Assembly: GCA_937896565.1 (NCBI GenBank) | Contig: CALBOV010000346.1 | Coordinates: 1-37,076, forward strand | Length of the DNA: 37,076 nt | Reading direction: 5' to 3' | DNA from: an uncultured Salinisphaerales bacterium | GTDB lineage: Bacteria > Pseudomonadota > Gammaproteobacteria > Nevskiales > OUC007 | Shown: in pieces, positions 26,695 through 34,733 of the stretch | Layout: each line of letters begins with the position of its first letter | How positions within the stretch are numbered: position 1 is the stretch's first letter | Translations under genes and position numbers: made by a program | The notes under the pieces: generated by a model | The model's input: the letters and a program-made list of their open reading frames with translations, nothing else | Database searches by the model: none | What the model was told of the DNA's origin: nothing

Positions 26695-27600
26695 TCAATC
26701 GGAGAGATAGCGCACCCCGGTCAGTTCCTCCGACAGGGTCCACAGGCGCTCGCGCATCGCGGCATCCCTGGCCTTGGGATTGATCTTGGCCGGCGCCGGC
26801 GCGCCACCGATCTCCATGAAGCCGCCGGGCCCGTGGTACTCGCCGCCCTGCACGTTGTCGGAGCAGGCCGCGTGCAGGGTCGGGCGCGCCGCCTCTTCCG
26901 CGGTCGGGATGAACCGGCGGACCTGGTTCTGGAACCATTTTCCGACCGGATTCTGCGGATTGATCATCGGGTTCGGGTTGTTGGTGCCGATCTCGGTCGC
27001 CGCGAAACCCGGGTGCGCGGACAGGGCCATGACCGAACTGCCGGCCGCGCGCAGCCGGGCGTCGAGTTCCAGCGTCCAGGCCATCACCGCCAGCTTGCTG
27101 CGGCCATAGGCCCCCATGGGCTTGTACTCGCCGGTTTCCCAGTTCAGATCATCAAGATCCATCTTGCCCTGGCGATGCGCCAGGCTGCCGACGTTGACGA
27201 TGCGGCCCGGCACATCGCCGCGAAACAGCGGCAGCAACAGTCCGGTAAGCGCGAACACGCCGAGGTAGTTCGTCGCCATCTGCAATTCGTGGCCGACGCT
27301 GTTGCGGCTGAGCGGCAACCCGACAATACCGGCGTTGTTGGCCAGCAGGTCGAGTCGGCCGTGGCGCCGGGCGAAGCTGTCGACAAAGCTGCGAATCGAG
27401 TCCGGCTCTGACTGATCCAGCCGGAGCACCTCGATCGCCCCCGCCGGCGCCTCGGCCAGCAATTCCTCGCGGGCCTTGGCGGCCTTGGTCTCGTTGCGGC
27501 AGGCCATCACCACGCGATAGCCCTTCTGCGCCAGCGCCCGCGTCGTCTGATACCCCAGGCCGGCGTTGGCCCCCGTCACCACTGCGATGCGTTCCTGCAC
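26695..27600 (-). CDS. Short-chain dehydrogenase/reductase, retinol-dehydrogenase-like
   Basis: 301 aa. Cofactor motif TGANAGLG (9-16), then NNAGIVG, NVGS and catalytic YGRSK, so the full active site is present. Length and the insertion DLDDLNWETGEY resemble the retinol dehydrogenase/protochlorophyllide reductase-like branch, which oxidises alcohols or reduces ketones/aldehydes with NADP(H). The RNET after the second beta strand fits NADP(H) preference. It starts 15 bases after the aldo/keto reductase stop. Its own stop codon overlaps a possible ATT start of the next gene. Confidence 0.9.
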   Translation of the reverse strand: MQERIAVVTGANAGLGYQTTRALAQKGYRVVMACRNETKAAKAREELLAEAPAGAIEVLRLDQSEPDSIRSFVDSFARRHGRLDLLANNAGIVGLPLSRNSVGHELQMATNYLGVFALTGLLLPLFRGDVPGRIVNVGSLAHRQGKMDLDDLNWETGEYKPMGAYGRSKLAVMAWTLELDARLRAAGSSVMALSAHPGFAATEIGTNNPNPMINPQNPVGKWFQNQVRRFIPTAEEAARPTLHAACSDNVQGGEYHGPGGFMEIGGAPAPAKINPKARDAAMRERLWTLSEELTGVRYLSD

Positions 27601-27615
27601 GGCTTGTCTCCCCGG

Positions 27616-28680
27616 TTAGTTGGCTGATCCATGGCGGGCGATCTTGATCCCGCCGAACATGCGCGCCGCCGCGGCCGGCCCCAGCATGTCGTACGGGAAA
27701 CAGGACTCGATACGGCTGACCGTATCCAGTCGCCCGCGTTGATCGTCGTCCAGTTCCACGTCCAGCGCTGCAAGGTTGTCCTGCATCTGCGCCAGCGTGC
27801 GCGCGCCGATGATCGGCGCCGTCACGGACGGATTCAGCAGCGTCCAGGCCAGTGCGATCTGCGCCGAACTACGCCCGGTCTCGGCGGCGATGGCGTCGAC
27901 CACGCCGGCGATCTCCAGCGCCCGCGGCGTCAGCCGCCCGGTCGCCAGATTGATGGCCTTGCGCGAATCCATGCCCTGACCACTCGTCTCAAGATCGGCG
28001 GCGCTGTACTTGCCGGACAACACGCCGCCGGCCAGCGGCGACCACGGCAGCACGCCCAGACCCATTTCGCGGGCCATGCCCATGTATTCGCGCTCGACGG
28101 TGCGCTGCGTCAGGTTGTAGGGAATCTGCACGGCGATCAGCGGCGCCCAGCCGCGCAGCTCCGCGATGGCCTGCATCCGCGCGATCTGCCAGGCGGGCGT
28201 GTCGGAAATGCCGACGTACAGCAGCTTGCCGGCCCGGACGAGATCATCGAAGGCCCGCAGGATTTCGTCGACCGGCGTCAGACCGTCCCAGACATGCAGA
28301 TACATCAGATCGATGTAGTCGGTGCCGAGCCGGCGCAGGCTGTCCTCCACCGACTGCACCAGGTTCTTGCGGTGATTGCCGCAGGCGTTCGGGTCACCGG
28401 AACGCATGATCAGCGAATACTTGGTCGCGATGACCAGTTGCTCGCGGCGCCCCTCGATGCTTTGCGCCAGCACGCGTTCGGCGCCGCCGCCACCGTAGAA
28501 GTTGGCCGTGTCGATGAAATTGCCACCCAGGTCCACGTACCGGTCGACCATCGCCCTGGCCTCCGCATCCTCGCTGCCCCAGCCGGCCTGCAACCCGAAG
28601 GTCATGGTGCCTAGACAAAGCGGTGACACCCGGAGTCCGGAGCGCCCGAGCAGACGGTAGTCATCCAGTTGCAGCGTCAT
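27616..28680 (-). CDS. Aldo/keto reductase
   Basis: 354 aa, the usual length for the YajO/Tas-like branch of the AKR family. It opens YRLLGRSGLRVSPLCLGTMTFG. Catalytic tetrad residues: Asp and Tyr in NFIDTANFYGGGG, Lys in VIATKYS, His in LMYLHVWDG. A C-terminal GARTLAQMQDNL is the NADPH-binding segment. It should reduce an aldehyde or ketone, or run in reverse, in the cytoplasm. It lies 15 bases after the acyl-CoA synthetase stop and 15 bases before the SDR start, so it belongs to the same message. The specific substrate is unknown. Confidence 0.93.
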   Translation of the reverse strand: MTLQLDDYRLLGRSGLRVSPLCLGTMTFGLQAGWGSEDAEARAMVDRYVDLGGNFIDTANFYGGGGAERVLAQSIEGRREQLVIATKYSLIMRSGDPNACGNHRKNLVQSVEDSLRRLGTDYIDLMYLHVWDGLTPVDEILRAFDDLVRAGKLLYVGISDTPAWQIARMQAIAELRGWAPLIAVQIPYNLTQRTVEREYMGMAREMGLGVLPWSPLAGGVLSGKYSAADLETSGQGMDSRKAINLATGRLTPRALEIAGVVDAIAAETGRSSAQIALAWTLLNPSVTAPIIGARTLAQMQDNLAALDVELDDDQRGRLDTVSRIESCFPYDMLGPAAAARMFGGIKIARHGSAN

Positions 28681-28695
28681 GCGGGTTCTCCCGGT

Positions 28696-30180
28696 TCAGG
28701 GCTGTTCGAAGAGGGCGCGCAGCGCGCGCTGATCCACCTTGAGCAGCGGTGTTCGCGGCAAAGCCTCGACGAAGCGCCAGTCCACCGGAACATGGGTTGC
28801 GTATACGTGCTCGCGCAGGTGCGCTTCCAGTTCATCCACGGAGGGCCGCGTGCTGCCCGGTCGCAGCTCGATCACGGCCACGGGAACCTCGCCAAGCCGC
28901 CGGTCCGCAACACCGACCACGCCGGCCGCGGCAACCGCCGGATGCCGGACCAGCGCCCGTTCGATCACCTCCGGCAGCAGCTTGAAGCCGCCCCGGGTGA
29001 TGGCGCCGTCGGCGCGCCCCCGATGAAACAGGAACCCGTCGGCGTCCAGCACCGCGATGTCGGAGGTGCGAATCCAGTGCTCGCCGATGCGCGGAGAAAC
29101 CACCTCCAGCACGCCCTCTTCGCCGGCGGGCAATTCGGCGCCAGAGTCCGGGTCAACGACGCGCAGCCTGGCGCCCGGCATCGCCCGGCCCACACTGCCG
29201 AACTTGTGTTGCCCCCATTCGGCGTGGAGTTGCGGCGTCATCGCCGTCACCGGCCCGGCGAACTCGGTCGCGCCGTAGGACAGCAGGATGGGCACCCCGT
29301 AACGCTGCTCGAACGCACGCTGTACCTCGGGGTCCAGCGGTGCGGCGCCGGTGCCGAGAAACCGCAGGCTGCTCAGATCCTCCGGCGGCAGATCGGCGTC
29401 GAGAATCATTCGGACACCGGCCGGCGGCACGCCGCAGGCCTCGGGCCGGTAGCGCTTCACATGGGCATGCCAGGCCTCGACGCTGAAGCGCTCCAGAACC
29501 ACGGCACGTCGGCCGCTGAGCACCGTCGGCAGCGTCGAGTAGAGACCCGAGATGTTGCCCAGCGGAAAGAACAGCAGCCCCGGTGGCAATGCGGACATGT
29601 CCTGACCGGTGCCGAACGCGGTACCGCCGGCCAGATAGGTTGCGATGGCCCGGTAGCTCATGGCGAAGCGCTTGGGCGGCCCGGTGGTTCCGCTGGTGAG
29701 AATCTCGATCCGGCGTTCGTCCGCCTCGTCGTCACGCTCTCCCCGCGGGGCGCGGCAATGTTCCAGGCCGGCCACGGGCGCCACATCCATGTCGCCCAGG
29801 GCGAAGACCGCGGTCCCTGTTTCGCCCATGCCCTGTAGCAGCGCGTCGCCGACATCCCGCCGGTCGACCACCGCCACCGCCGGCGCCAGGCGACGCAGGT
29901 CGCGGGCAATCCCGGCGGGCGACTGAAACACGTAGACGATCTGAACATTGCGCCGGGCCGCAAGCAGCCCGATCAGGGCGGCAACGGACGCCGGATGATT
30001 CCGTGGCGCGAAGGCCACCGGTGCATCAGCGGGCGCCCCGGCCGCATCGAGCAGAGCGGCCAGCCGGTCGGCCAGCGCCCGCATCCGTCCCCGGGAATAC
30101 CAGTGCTCGCCGAACGCCAATGCGTCCTGCTCGGGCGACGCATTCAGCGCCGCCGTACACATCTCCTCAAGTCGCTTCAT
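28696..30180 (-). CDS. AMP-forming acyl-CoA synthetase
   Basis: 494 aa. Adenylating-enzyme motifs in order: LTSGTTGPPKRF (P-loop), YGATEF, and FHRGRADGAITRGGFKLLPE (hinge and A8 core). The C-terminal catalytic Lys is in PRTPLLKVD, where most enzymes read G before K. It should activate a carboxylic acid with ATP and CoA. It is the first gene of the leftward operon, starting 167 bases from the E1-alpha gene on the other strand. As entry enzyme, it likely primes the substrate or an intermediate for the CoA-dependent steps encoded downstream (ECH-like, CoA-transferase) and across (acyl-CoA dehydrogenase). Confidence 0.92.
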   Translation of the reverse strand: MKRLEEMCTAALNASPEQDALAFGEHWYSRGRMRALADRLAALLDAAGAPADAPVAFAPRNHPASVAALIGLLAARRNVQIVYVFQSPAGIARDLRRLAPAVAVVDRRDVGDALLQGMGETGTAVFALGDMDVAPVAGLEHCRAPRGERDDEADERRIEILTSGTTGPPKRFAMSYRAIATYLAGGTAFGTGQDMSALPPGLLFFPLGNISGLYSTLPTVLSGRRAVVLERFSVEAWHAHVKRYRPEACGVPPAGVRMILDADLPPEDLSSLRFLGTGAAPLDPEVQRAFEQRYGVPILLSYGATEFAGPVTAMTPQLHAEWGQHKFGSVGRAMPGARLRVVDPDSGAELPAGEEGVLEVVSPRIGEHWIRTSDIAVLDADGFLFHRGRADGAITRGGFKLLPEVIERALVRHPAVAAAGVVGVADRRLGEVPVAVIELRPGSTRPSVDELEAHLREHVYATHVPVDWRFVEALPRTPLLKVDQRALRALFEQP

Positions 30181-30282
30181 CGCCTGTTTATAGATTTAAG
30201 TATCCGCGGCTGGGCGGCCGGTTTTCATGCCCCGCGCACTGCCCGCCCCGCTATTTACAACTGCTGACTCAGTACAGATAAT

Positions 30283-30308
30283 CAACAGCATTGTTGTATA
30301 ATAATACA
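30283..30308 (+). promoter_or_regulatory. Promoter -10 with adjoining operator-like inverted repeats
   Basis: TATAAT at 30297-30302 is a perfect -10 for the rightward operon; no good -35 sits at 16-18 bases, so an activator is likely. Two inverted repeats touch it: CAACA-gcat-TGTTG (30283-30296) and TGTAT-aata-ATACA (30295-30308). A regulator bound here could control both divergent operons. The regulator gene is not in the window. Confidence 0.65.
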
Positions 30309-30347
30309 CGTGCACCGATTCGCGATCGGCCGGTGAGGAGACCACGC

Positions 30348-31334
30348 ATGACCGCTGCAGAGCACTATTCCCCGTCCGCCTTGATGGACGTATTCCGCAA
30401 GGCGCTGTTCATTAATGTTGTCGACGAGAAGATGCGCGGACTGCTCAAGTCCGGCGGTCTGGTCGCGGTGTACTACTCCCCTCGTGGGCAGGAAGTCGTC
30501 GCGGCGGGCATGGGGGTTCACCTCAAGCCATCGGACTATCTGGTCACGACCTACCGCGGCATCCACGACCAGCTCGCCAAGGGGATGCCCCTGAAGCTGC
30601 TGTTCGCCGAGTACTTCGCCAAGGTCACCGGCGCCTGCAAGGGCAAGGGTGGCGCGATGCACATCACCCATCCGGAAACGGGCGTGATGGTCACGACCGG
30701 CGTCGTCGGCAGCGGCCTGCCCATCGCCAATGGGCTGGCCTGGGCCACCCAGATCAAGAAGGAGGATCGCGTCACGCTGGTCACCTTCGGCGACGGCGCG
30801 TCGAACATCGGCGCCTTCCACGAGGCATTGAATCTGGCCTCGCTGTGGAAGCTGCCGGTGATCTTCATGTGCCAGAACAATGGCTATGGCGAGTGCACGC
30901 AGTACTCCAAGGCCACGCCGGTGGAGAACATCAGCGAACGTGCGGCCGCCTACGGCCCCAATCTGGCCGGCGTGACCGTCAACGGCAACGACCCGCAGGC
31001 GATGTGGGAGGCCTCCCGCGACGCCGTGGCCCGCGCCCGCGCCGGTGACGGCCCGACGCTGCTGGAAGCCAAGACCTTCCGCTTCATGGGCCACTACTTC
31101 GGTGATCCCGGCGCGTACATCCCCAAGGACGAGTACGCCGCCGCGATGGAGAAAGACCCGATGCCCGCCATCCGCCAGGCGGTGATCGAAAGCGGAGCGG
31201 CCAGCGAAGCCGAAATCAAGGAACTCGAGCAGGAGTACTCGGCGCAGATCGACGAGGCGTTGAAGTTCGCCGCCGACAGCCCGGCACCAGAACTCGAGGA
31301 AATTTCACGCGACATCTACGGAGACGCCGCATGA
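30348..31334 (+). CDS. 2-oxoacid dehydrogenase E1 component, alpha subunit
   Basis: 328 aa from the ATG at 30348, with GAGGAG eight bases ahead. The thiamine-diphosphate motif is complete: GDG at 148-150 (VTFGDGASNIGAFHEALN) through NN at 177-178 (FMCQNNGYGE). HITHPETGVM and KTFRFMGHYFGD match the pyruvate/acetoin dehydrogenase E1-alpha (PdhA/AcoA) family, which decarboxylates a 2-oxoacid or cleaves an acyloin and passes the acyl group to a lipoyl arm. It overlaps the beta subunit by four bases (ATGA). The presence of oxygenase and acyl-CoA genes downstream suggests a specialised substrate rather than central pyruvate metabolism. Confidence 0.94.
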   Translation: MTAAEHYSPSALMDVFRKALFINVVDEKMRGLLKSGGLVAVYYSPRGQEVVAAGMGVHLKPSDYLVTTYRGIHDQLAKGMPLKLLFAEYFAKVTGACKGKGGAMHITHPETGVMVTTGVVGSGLPIANGLAWATQIKKEDRVTLVTFGDGASNIGAFHEALNLASLWKLPVIFMCQNNGYGECTQYSKATPVENISERAAAYGPNLAGVTVNGNDPQAMWEASRDAVARARAGDGPTLLEAKTFRFMGHYFGDPGAYIPKDEYAAAMEKDPMPAIRQAVIESGAASEAEIKELEQEYSAQIDEALKFAADSPAPELEEISRDIYGDAA

Positions 31335-32317
31335 GCGGGACCATCAACTTCACCCAGGCCTACCAACGCGCCCTGTACGAGTCGATGGAGGCCGATCCCA
31401 GCGTGATCATGCTGGGCGAGGACATTGCCGACGAGGAAGGCGGCGGCGTATTCAAGGTCACCGCCGGCCTGTCGACCAAGTTCGGCGCCGAGCGGGTTCG
31501 CACCACTCCGATTTCCGAGCAGGCCATTGTCGGCGCCGCCATCGGCGCGTCACTGGCCGGCATGCGGCCCATCGCCGAAATCATGCTGATGAACTTCATC
31601 ACCGTGGCGATGGACCAGATCGTGAACCACGCGGCCAAGCTGCGGTTCATGTCCGGCGGACAGACTCATGTGCCGATCACGATCCGCACCCGCACCGGTG
31701 CCGGCATCGGCGCGGCGGGTCAGCACTCGGACATGCTGGAGGCCTGGTTCGCCCATGTCGCCGGCATCAAGGTTGTGGTGCCGTCGACTCCGGCCGACGC
31801 CGTGGGCCTGCTGTCGTCCTGCATCTTCGACGACGACCCCTGCCTGTTCATCGAGGACTCGCTGACCCGCACGGTCAGCGGTCCGGAACCCGATCCGGGT
31901 CATCGCCTGCCGCTGGGCAAGGCGCATGTCGACCGCGAGGGCGGCGATGTCACCGTGATCGGCTACGGCCGTCCCTTGCTGGACACCCGCAAGATCGCCG
32001 CGAAGCTCGCCGACGAGGAAGGCATTTCCGTCGAGATCGTCGATCTGCGCACGGTGTCGCCCTGGGACAAGGAAACGGTGCTGAATTCGGTCGCCAAGAC
32101 CGGACGCGCCGTGGTCGTGCACGAGGCGCCCCGCAGCTTTGGCGTCGGCGCCGAAGTGGCCGCGACCATCCAGGAAGAACTCTTCGGACAGTTGAAGGCA
32201 CCGGTGCTGCGCGCGACCTCGCGTGACGTCACCGTGCCCTTCGCCCGAATCCTGGAACAGGAATACCTCTACAAGCCGGCTGACATCGAGTCCGCCATCA
32301 AGTCAACGCTGAAATAG
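31331..32317 (+). CDS. 2-oxoacid dehydrogenase E1 component, beta subunit
   Basis: 328 aa, the usual length. Features of the E1-beta family: MLGEDIADEEGGGVFKVT, the catalytic Glu in TTPISEQAIVG that activates thiamine diphosphate, and the conserved GQHSDMLEAWFAHVAGIKVV region including the active-site His. A C-terminal transketolase fold follows (IGYGRPLLDTRK, RAVVVHEAPRSFGVGAEV). It forms an alpha2-beta2 tetramer with the preceding gene product. It overlaps that gene by four bases and is followed after 11 bases by a lipoyl-domain gene, so the three are one functional unit. Confidence 0.95.
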   Translation: MSGTINFTQAYQRALYESMEADPSVIMLGEDIADEEGGGVFKVTAGLSTKFGAERVRTTPISEQAIVGAAIGASLAGMRPIAEIMLMNFITVAMDQIVNHAAKLRFMSGGQTHVPITIRTRTGAGIGAAGQHSDMLEAWFAHVAGIKVVVPSTPADAVGLLSSCIFDDDPCLFIEDSLTRTVSGPEPDPGHRLPLGKAHVDREGGDVTVIGYGRPLLDTRKIAAKLADEEGISVEIVDLRTVSPWDKETVLNSVAKTGRAVVVHEAPRSFGVGAEVAATIQEELFGQLKAPVLRATSRDVTVPFARILEQEYLYKPADIESAIKSTLK

Positions 32318-32328
32318 AGACCATCACC

Positions 32329-32559
32329 ATGAGTGTGGAAGTCCGTATCCCTTCGGTCGGTTTCTCGACACAGGAAGCCATTCTGGCGGAGTGGCTGGCG
32401 ACAGACGGCGCCAGCGTGAAAGAAGGCGAGCCGCTGTACTCGCTGGAACTCGACAAGTCGGTGCAGGAGGTCGAATCCCCGGGCACCGGCACGCTGAAAA
32501 TCATCGCGGAAGCCGGCGAAACCTATGACGTCGGCACGCTGATCGCAGAAATCCAATAA
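32329..32559 (+). CDS. Free-standing lipoyl-domain protein
   Basis: 76 aa, exactly one biotinyl/lipoyl-attachment domain. The modification Lys is K43 in LELDKSVQEVESP, where the normal sequence is DKA/DKV; PSVGFSTQEAILAEWLATDG is the typical beginning. There is no subunit-binding domain or acyltransferase domain. It most likely acts as the swinging arm taking the acyl group from the E1 pair encoded just upstream. Neither E2 catalytic domain nor E3 (CxxxxC flavoprotein) is encoded in the window, so it may share those of another complex, or hand over an acyl group in a different way. Confidence 0.9.
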   Translation: MSVEVRIPSVGFSTQEAILAEWLATDGASVKEGEPLYSLELDKSVQEVESPGTGTLKIIAEAGETYDVGTLIAEIQ

Positions 32560-32628
32560 CACCTGCGGACGCTGGCGCGAAGCCAGGATGCCGCCGGCCC
32601 TGATCGCGAGACATGCGAGGAGACAAAC

Positions 32629-34017
32629 ATGGACGGCAGCCCCGAAATTTGGCCTGAGAGCTGGAGAACACTGCCGGGTGGCATTCGAAGCGGGCGCTAC
32701 ACCGACCCCGCGTTCGCCCGGCTGGAACACGAACGCCTGTGGAAGAAGGTGTGGCAGGCCGCCGCACGGGTGGACGAGATTCCGGAGCCCGGCGACCACA
32801 CGATCTACGAGATCGGTGACCAGACGGTTCTGATCGTTCGCACCGACGCGGACACCATCAAGGCCTATCACAACGTCTGCCCGCATCGCGGCACGGCGCT
32901 GGCCGCCTGCTCAGGGCACTTCGAGGACGGTCGCATCATCTGCCCGTTCCACGGCTGGCGCTGGGACCTGGAAGGCAACAACCAGTACGTGCTGGAACGC
33001 AAGCAGTTCAAGCGCGGGGAGCTGGAAGACAGTGACGTCGCGCTGCGCACCGTCCACAGCGAGGTCTACGCCGGCTTCGTGTTCATCAACTTCGAGCGCG
33101 AGCCGCAGCCCTTCGACGAGTTCATCGCACCCGTCCGCGAGCTGCTCGACGGACTGGCCATCGAGCACATGCGCCACTACTGGTGGAAGGCGATTCCGAT
33201 CGCCTCCAACTGGAAGGTGGCGCAGGAAGCCTTCTTCGAGGGTTACCACGTGCCGGCCACGCATCCGCAACTCGAACCCGACGCCGCCGACGTGATCTGG
33301 AAGGGCGAGCCCAATGCCGAGGTCGAGGCGACCTTCGCGCACAACAACGTGATCTACGAGAACTTCGCCAACGGTCATGGCCGCTTCTACGGCGGCAAGA
33401 AAACCGCGATGGCGGGGCACGTGAAGAACCAGACCATCGACCCCGTCGATGCCATGGCCGACCGGCTCAACCTGCTGGTCGAAGGCATGGACGCCATGGT
33501 GCTGAAGGAAGACGTCGACCTGGTCCGCTCGCTGAAGGGCAAGCCGATTCCGGAAGATTCCAGCCTCGGCGGTGAATACGTCAAAGCCCTGTACACCAAG
33601 GCCGCGATGGAAAAACGCCCGATGCCCACGCCCACCCCGGAGATTCTCGGCATGTGGGGCGGCGAGATCTTCATCTTCCCGAACCTGCTGGTGCTGCCGC
33701 AGGCCGGCAACGCGATGATTTATCGCGTGCGGCCCGTGGGCTTCGATCCGGACCACTGCGTGTTCGAGATCTTCTCGACCCGCACGCGCCCCGCCGACGC
33801 CGAACTGGAACGTGCCGAGGTGCAGCACGTCACCGATATCGATGACCCCGAGCAGGTGCTGAAGATTCCGCGCCAGGATCTGGGGAACATCCCGCGCATG
33901 CAGAAGGGTTTGCATACCGACGGTTGCAGGCAGATCTGGCTGGCCAAGGACCAGGAGCGGCTGATCCTGAACATGCACCAGGAGATGGACCGCTACCTCG
34001 GCGCGCCGACCAACTAA
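32629..34017 (+). CDS. Rieske non-haem iron oxygenase, large subunit
   Basis: 462 aa from an ATG with GAGGAG ahead. Rieske ligands C84-P-H86 (NVCPHRGTALA) and C105-P-F-H108 (ICPFHGWRWDL). Mononuclear iron His ligands H207 and H212 in FFEGYHVPATHPQL; a candidate third acidic ligand lies in RQDLGNIPRMQKGL. The bridging residue before H207, Asp in naphthalene dioxygenase, is E204 here. The protein should hydroxylate an aromatic, alicyclic or steroid-like ring, with electrons from the ferredoxin reductase encoded two genes later; no ferredoxin or small subunit is in view. Confidence 0.93.
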   Translation: MDGSPEIWPESWRTLPGGIRSGRYTDPAFARLEHERLWKKVWQAAARVDEIPEPGDHTIYEIGDQTVLIVRTDADTIKAYHNVCPHRGTALAACSGHFEDGRIICPFHGWRWDLEGNNQYVLERKQFKRGELEDSDVALRTVHSEVYAGFVFINFEREPQPFDEFIAPVRELLDGLAIEHMRHYWWKAIPIASNWKVAQEAFFEGYHVPATHPQLEPDAADVIWKGEPNAEVEATFAHNNVIYENFANGHGRFYGGKKTAMAGHVKNQTIDPVDAMADRLNLLVEGMDAMVLKEDVDLVRSLKGKPIPEDSSLGGEYVKALYTKAAMEKRPMPTPTPEILGMWGGEIFIFPNLLVLPQAGNAMIYRVRPVGFDPDHCVFEIFSTRTRPADAELERAEVQHVTDIDDPEQVLKIPRQDLGNIPRMQKGLHTDGCRQIWLAKDQERLILNMHQEMDRYLGAPTN

Positions 34018-34058
34018 ACCACAGGCCGAACGCAGGGACACACCGCAGGGATAGCCCC

Positions 34059-34733
34059 ATGAATAGCAACGTTGTAGTGATTACCGGCGCGCTGGGCGCG
34101 CTGGGACGTGTTGTCGCGACCAACGCGGTCGCCGCCGGCGCCACCGTCGTCGCCATCGACGTGGTCGACGGCACCCCGGTCGACGGCGTCAGTGAACTCG
34201 TGACCGTGGACCTCGGTGACGCCGAGGCCACCGCCCAGGCGCTGGCGGGCATCGCCGAACGCTACGGCCGCATCGACGCGCTGGTGAACATCGCCGGCGG
34301 CTTCGTCTGGGAAAGCGTTGCCGACGGCAGCATCGACACCTGGGAACGCATGTTCCGGATGAACGTCCGCACCGCAGTCAACGCCTGCAAGGGCGCCCTG
34401 CCCCATCTGACCGACAACGGCGGCCGCATCGTCAACATCGGCGCGGCCGGCGCGGCCAAGGCCGACATGGGCATGGGTGCCTACGCGGCGTCCAAGGCCG
34501 GTGTCGCCAAGCTCACCGAATCGCTGGCCGTCGAGCTGAAAAAGCGCAGCATCACCGTCAACGCGGTGCTGCCCAGCATCATCGACACCCCCGCGAACCG
34601 GGCCGACATGCCCAAGTCCGATTTCTCGGCCTGGGTGACACCGCAGGATCTGGCGAACGTGATCCTGTTCCTGCTTGGCGACGGCGCATCCGCCGTGACC
34701 GGCGCGCTGATCCCGGTCACCGGGAAGTTATGA
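34059..34733 (+). CDS. Short-chain dehydrogenase lacking the usual catalytic serine
   Basis: 224 aa from the ATG at 34059. VVVITGALGALGRVVA holds a cofactor loop slightly different from TGxxxGIG. NIAGGF replaces NNAG, and YAASKAGVAKL gives the catalytic Tyr-Lys. The position 13 before Tyr is Ala, so the Ser of the SDR triad is absent; NIGAAGAAKADMGMGAY is the surrounding stretch. The downstream VNAVLPSIIDTPANRADMPK is well conserved in a recognisable SDR subgroup, so the loss seems characteristic rather than a defect. Likely oxidises the alcohol or diol made by the Rieske enzyme (inference). It overlaps the ferredoxin reductase gene by four bases. Confidence 0.88.
   Translation: MNSNVVVITGALGALGRVVATNAVAAGATVVAIDVVDGTPVDGVSELVTVDLGDAEATAQALAGIAERYGRIDALVNIAGGFVWESVADGSIDTWERMFRMNVRTAVNACKGALPHLTDNGGRIVNIGAAGAAKADMGMGAYAASKAGVAKLTESLAVELKKRSITVNAVLPSIIDTPANRADMPKSDFSAWVTPQDLANVILFLLGDGASAVTGALIPVTGKL

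Noticed and set aside
25140-26783. 547-codon open frame on the plus strand across the phosphotransferase and CoA-transferase genes
   Set aside because: Spans two real genes and their gap on the other strand and has no recognisable domain.
30261-30296. -35 element for the TATAAT at 30297
   Set aside because: CTGACT lies 27 bases away and no TTGACA-like hexamer is at 16-18 bases, so I list only the -10.
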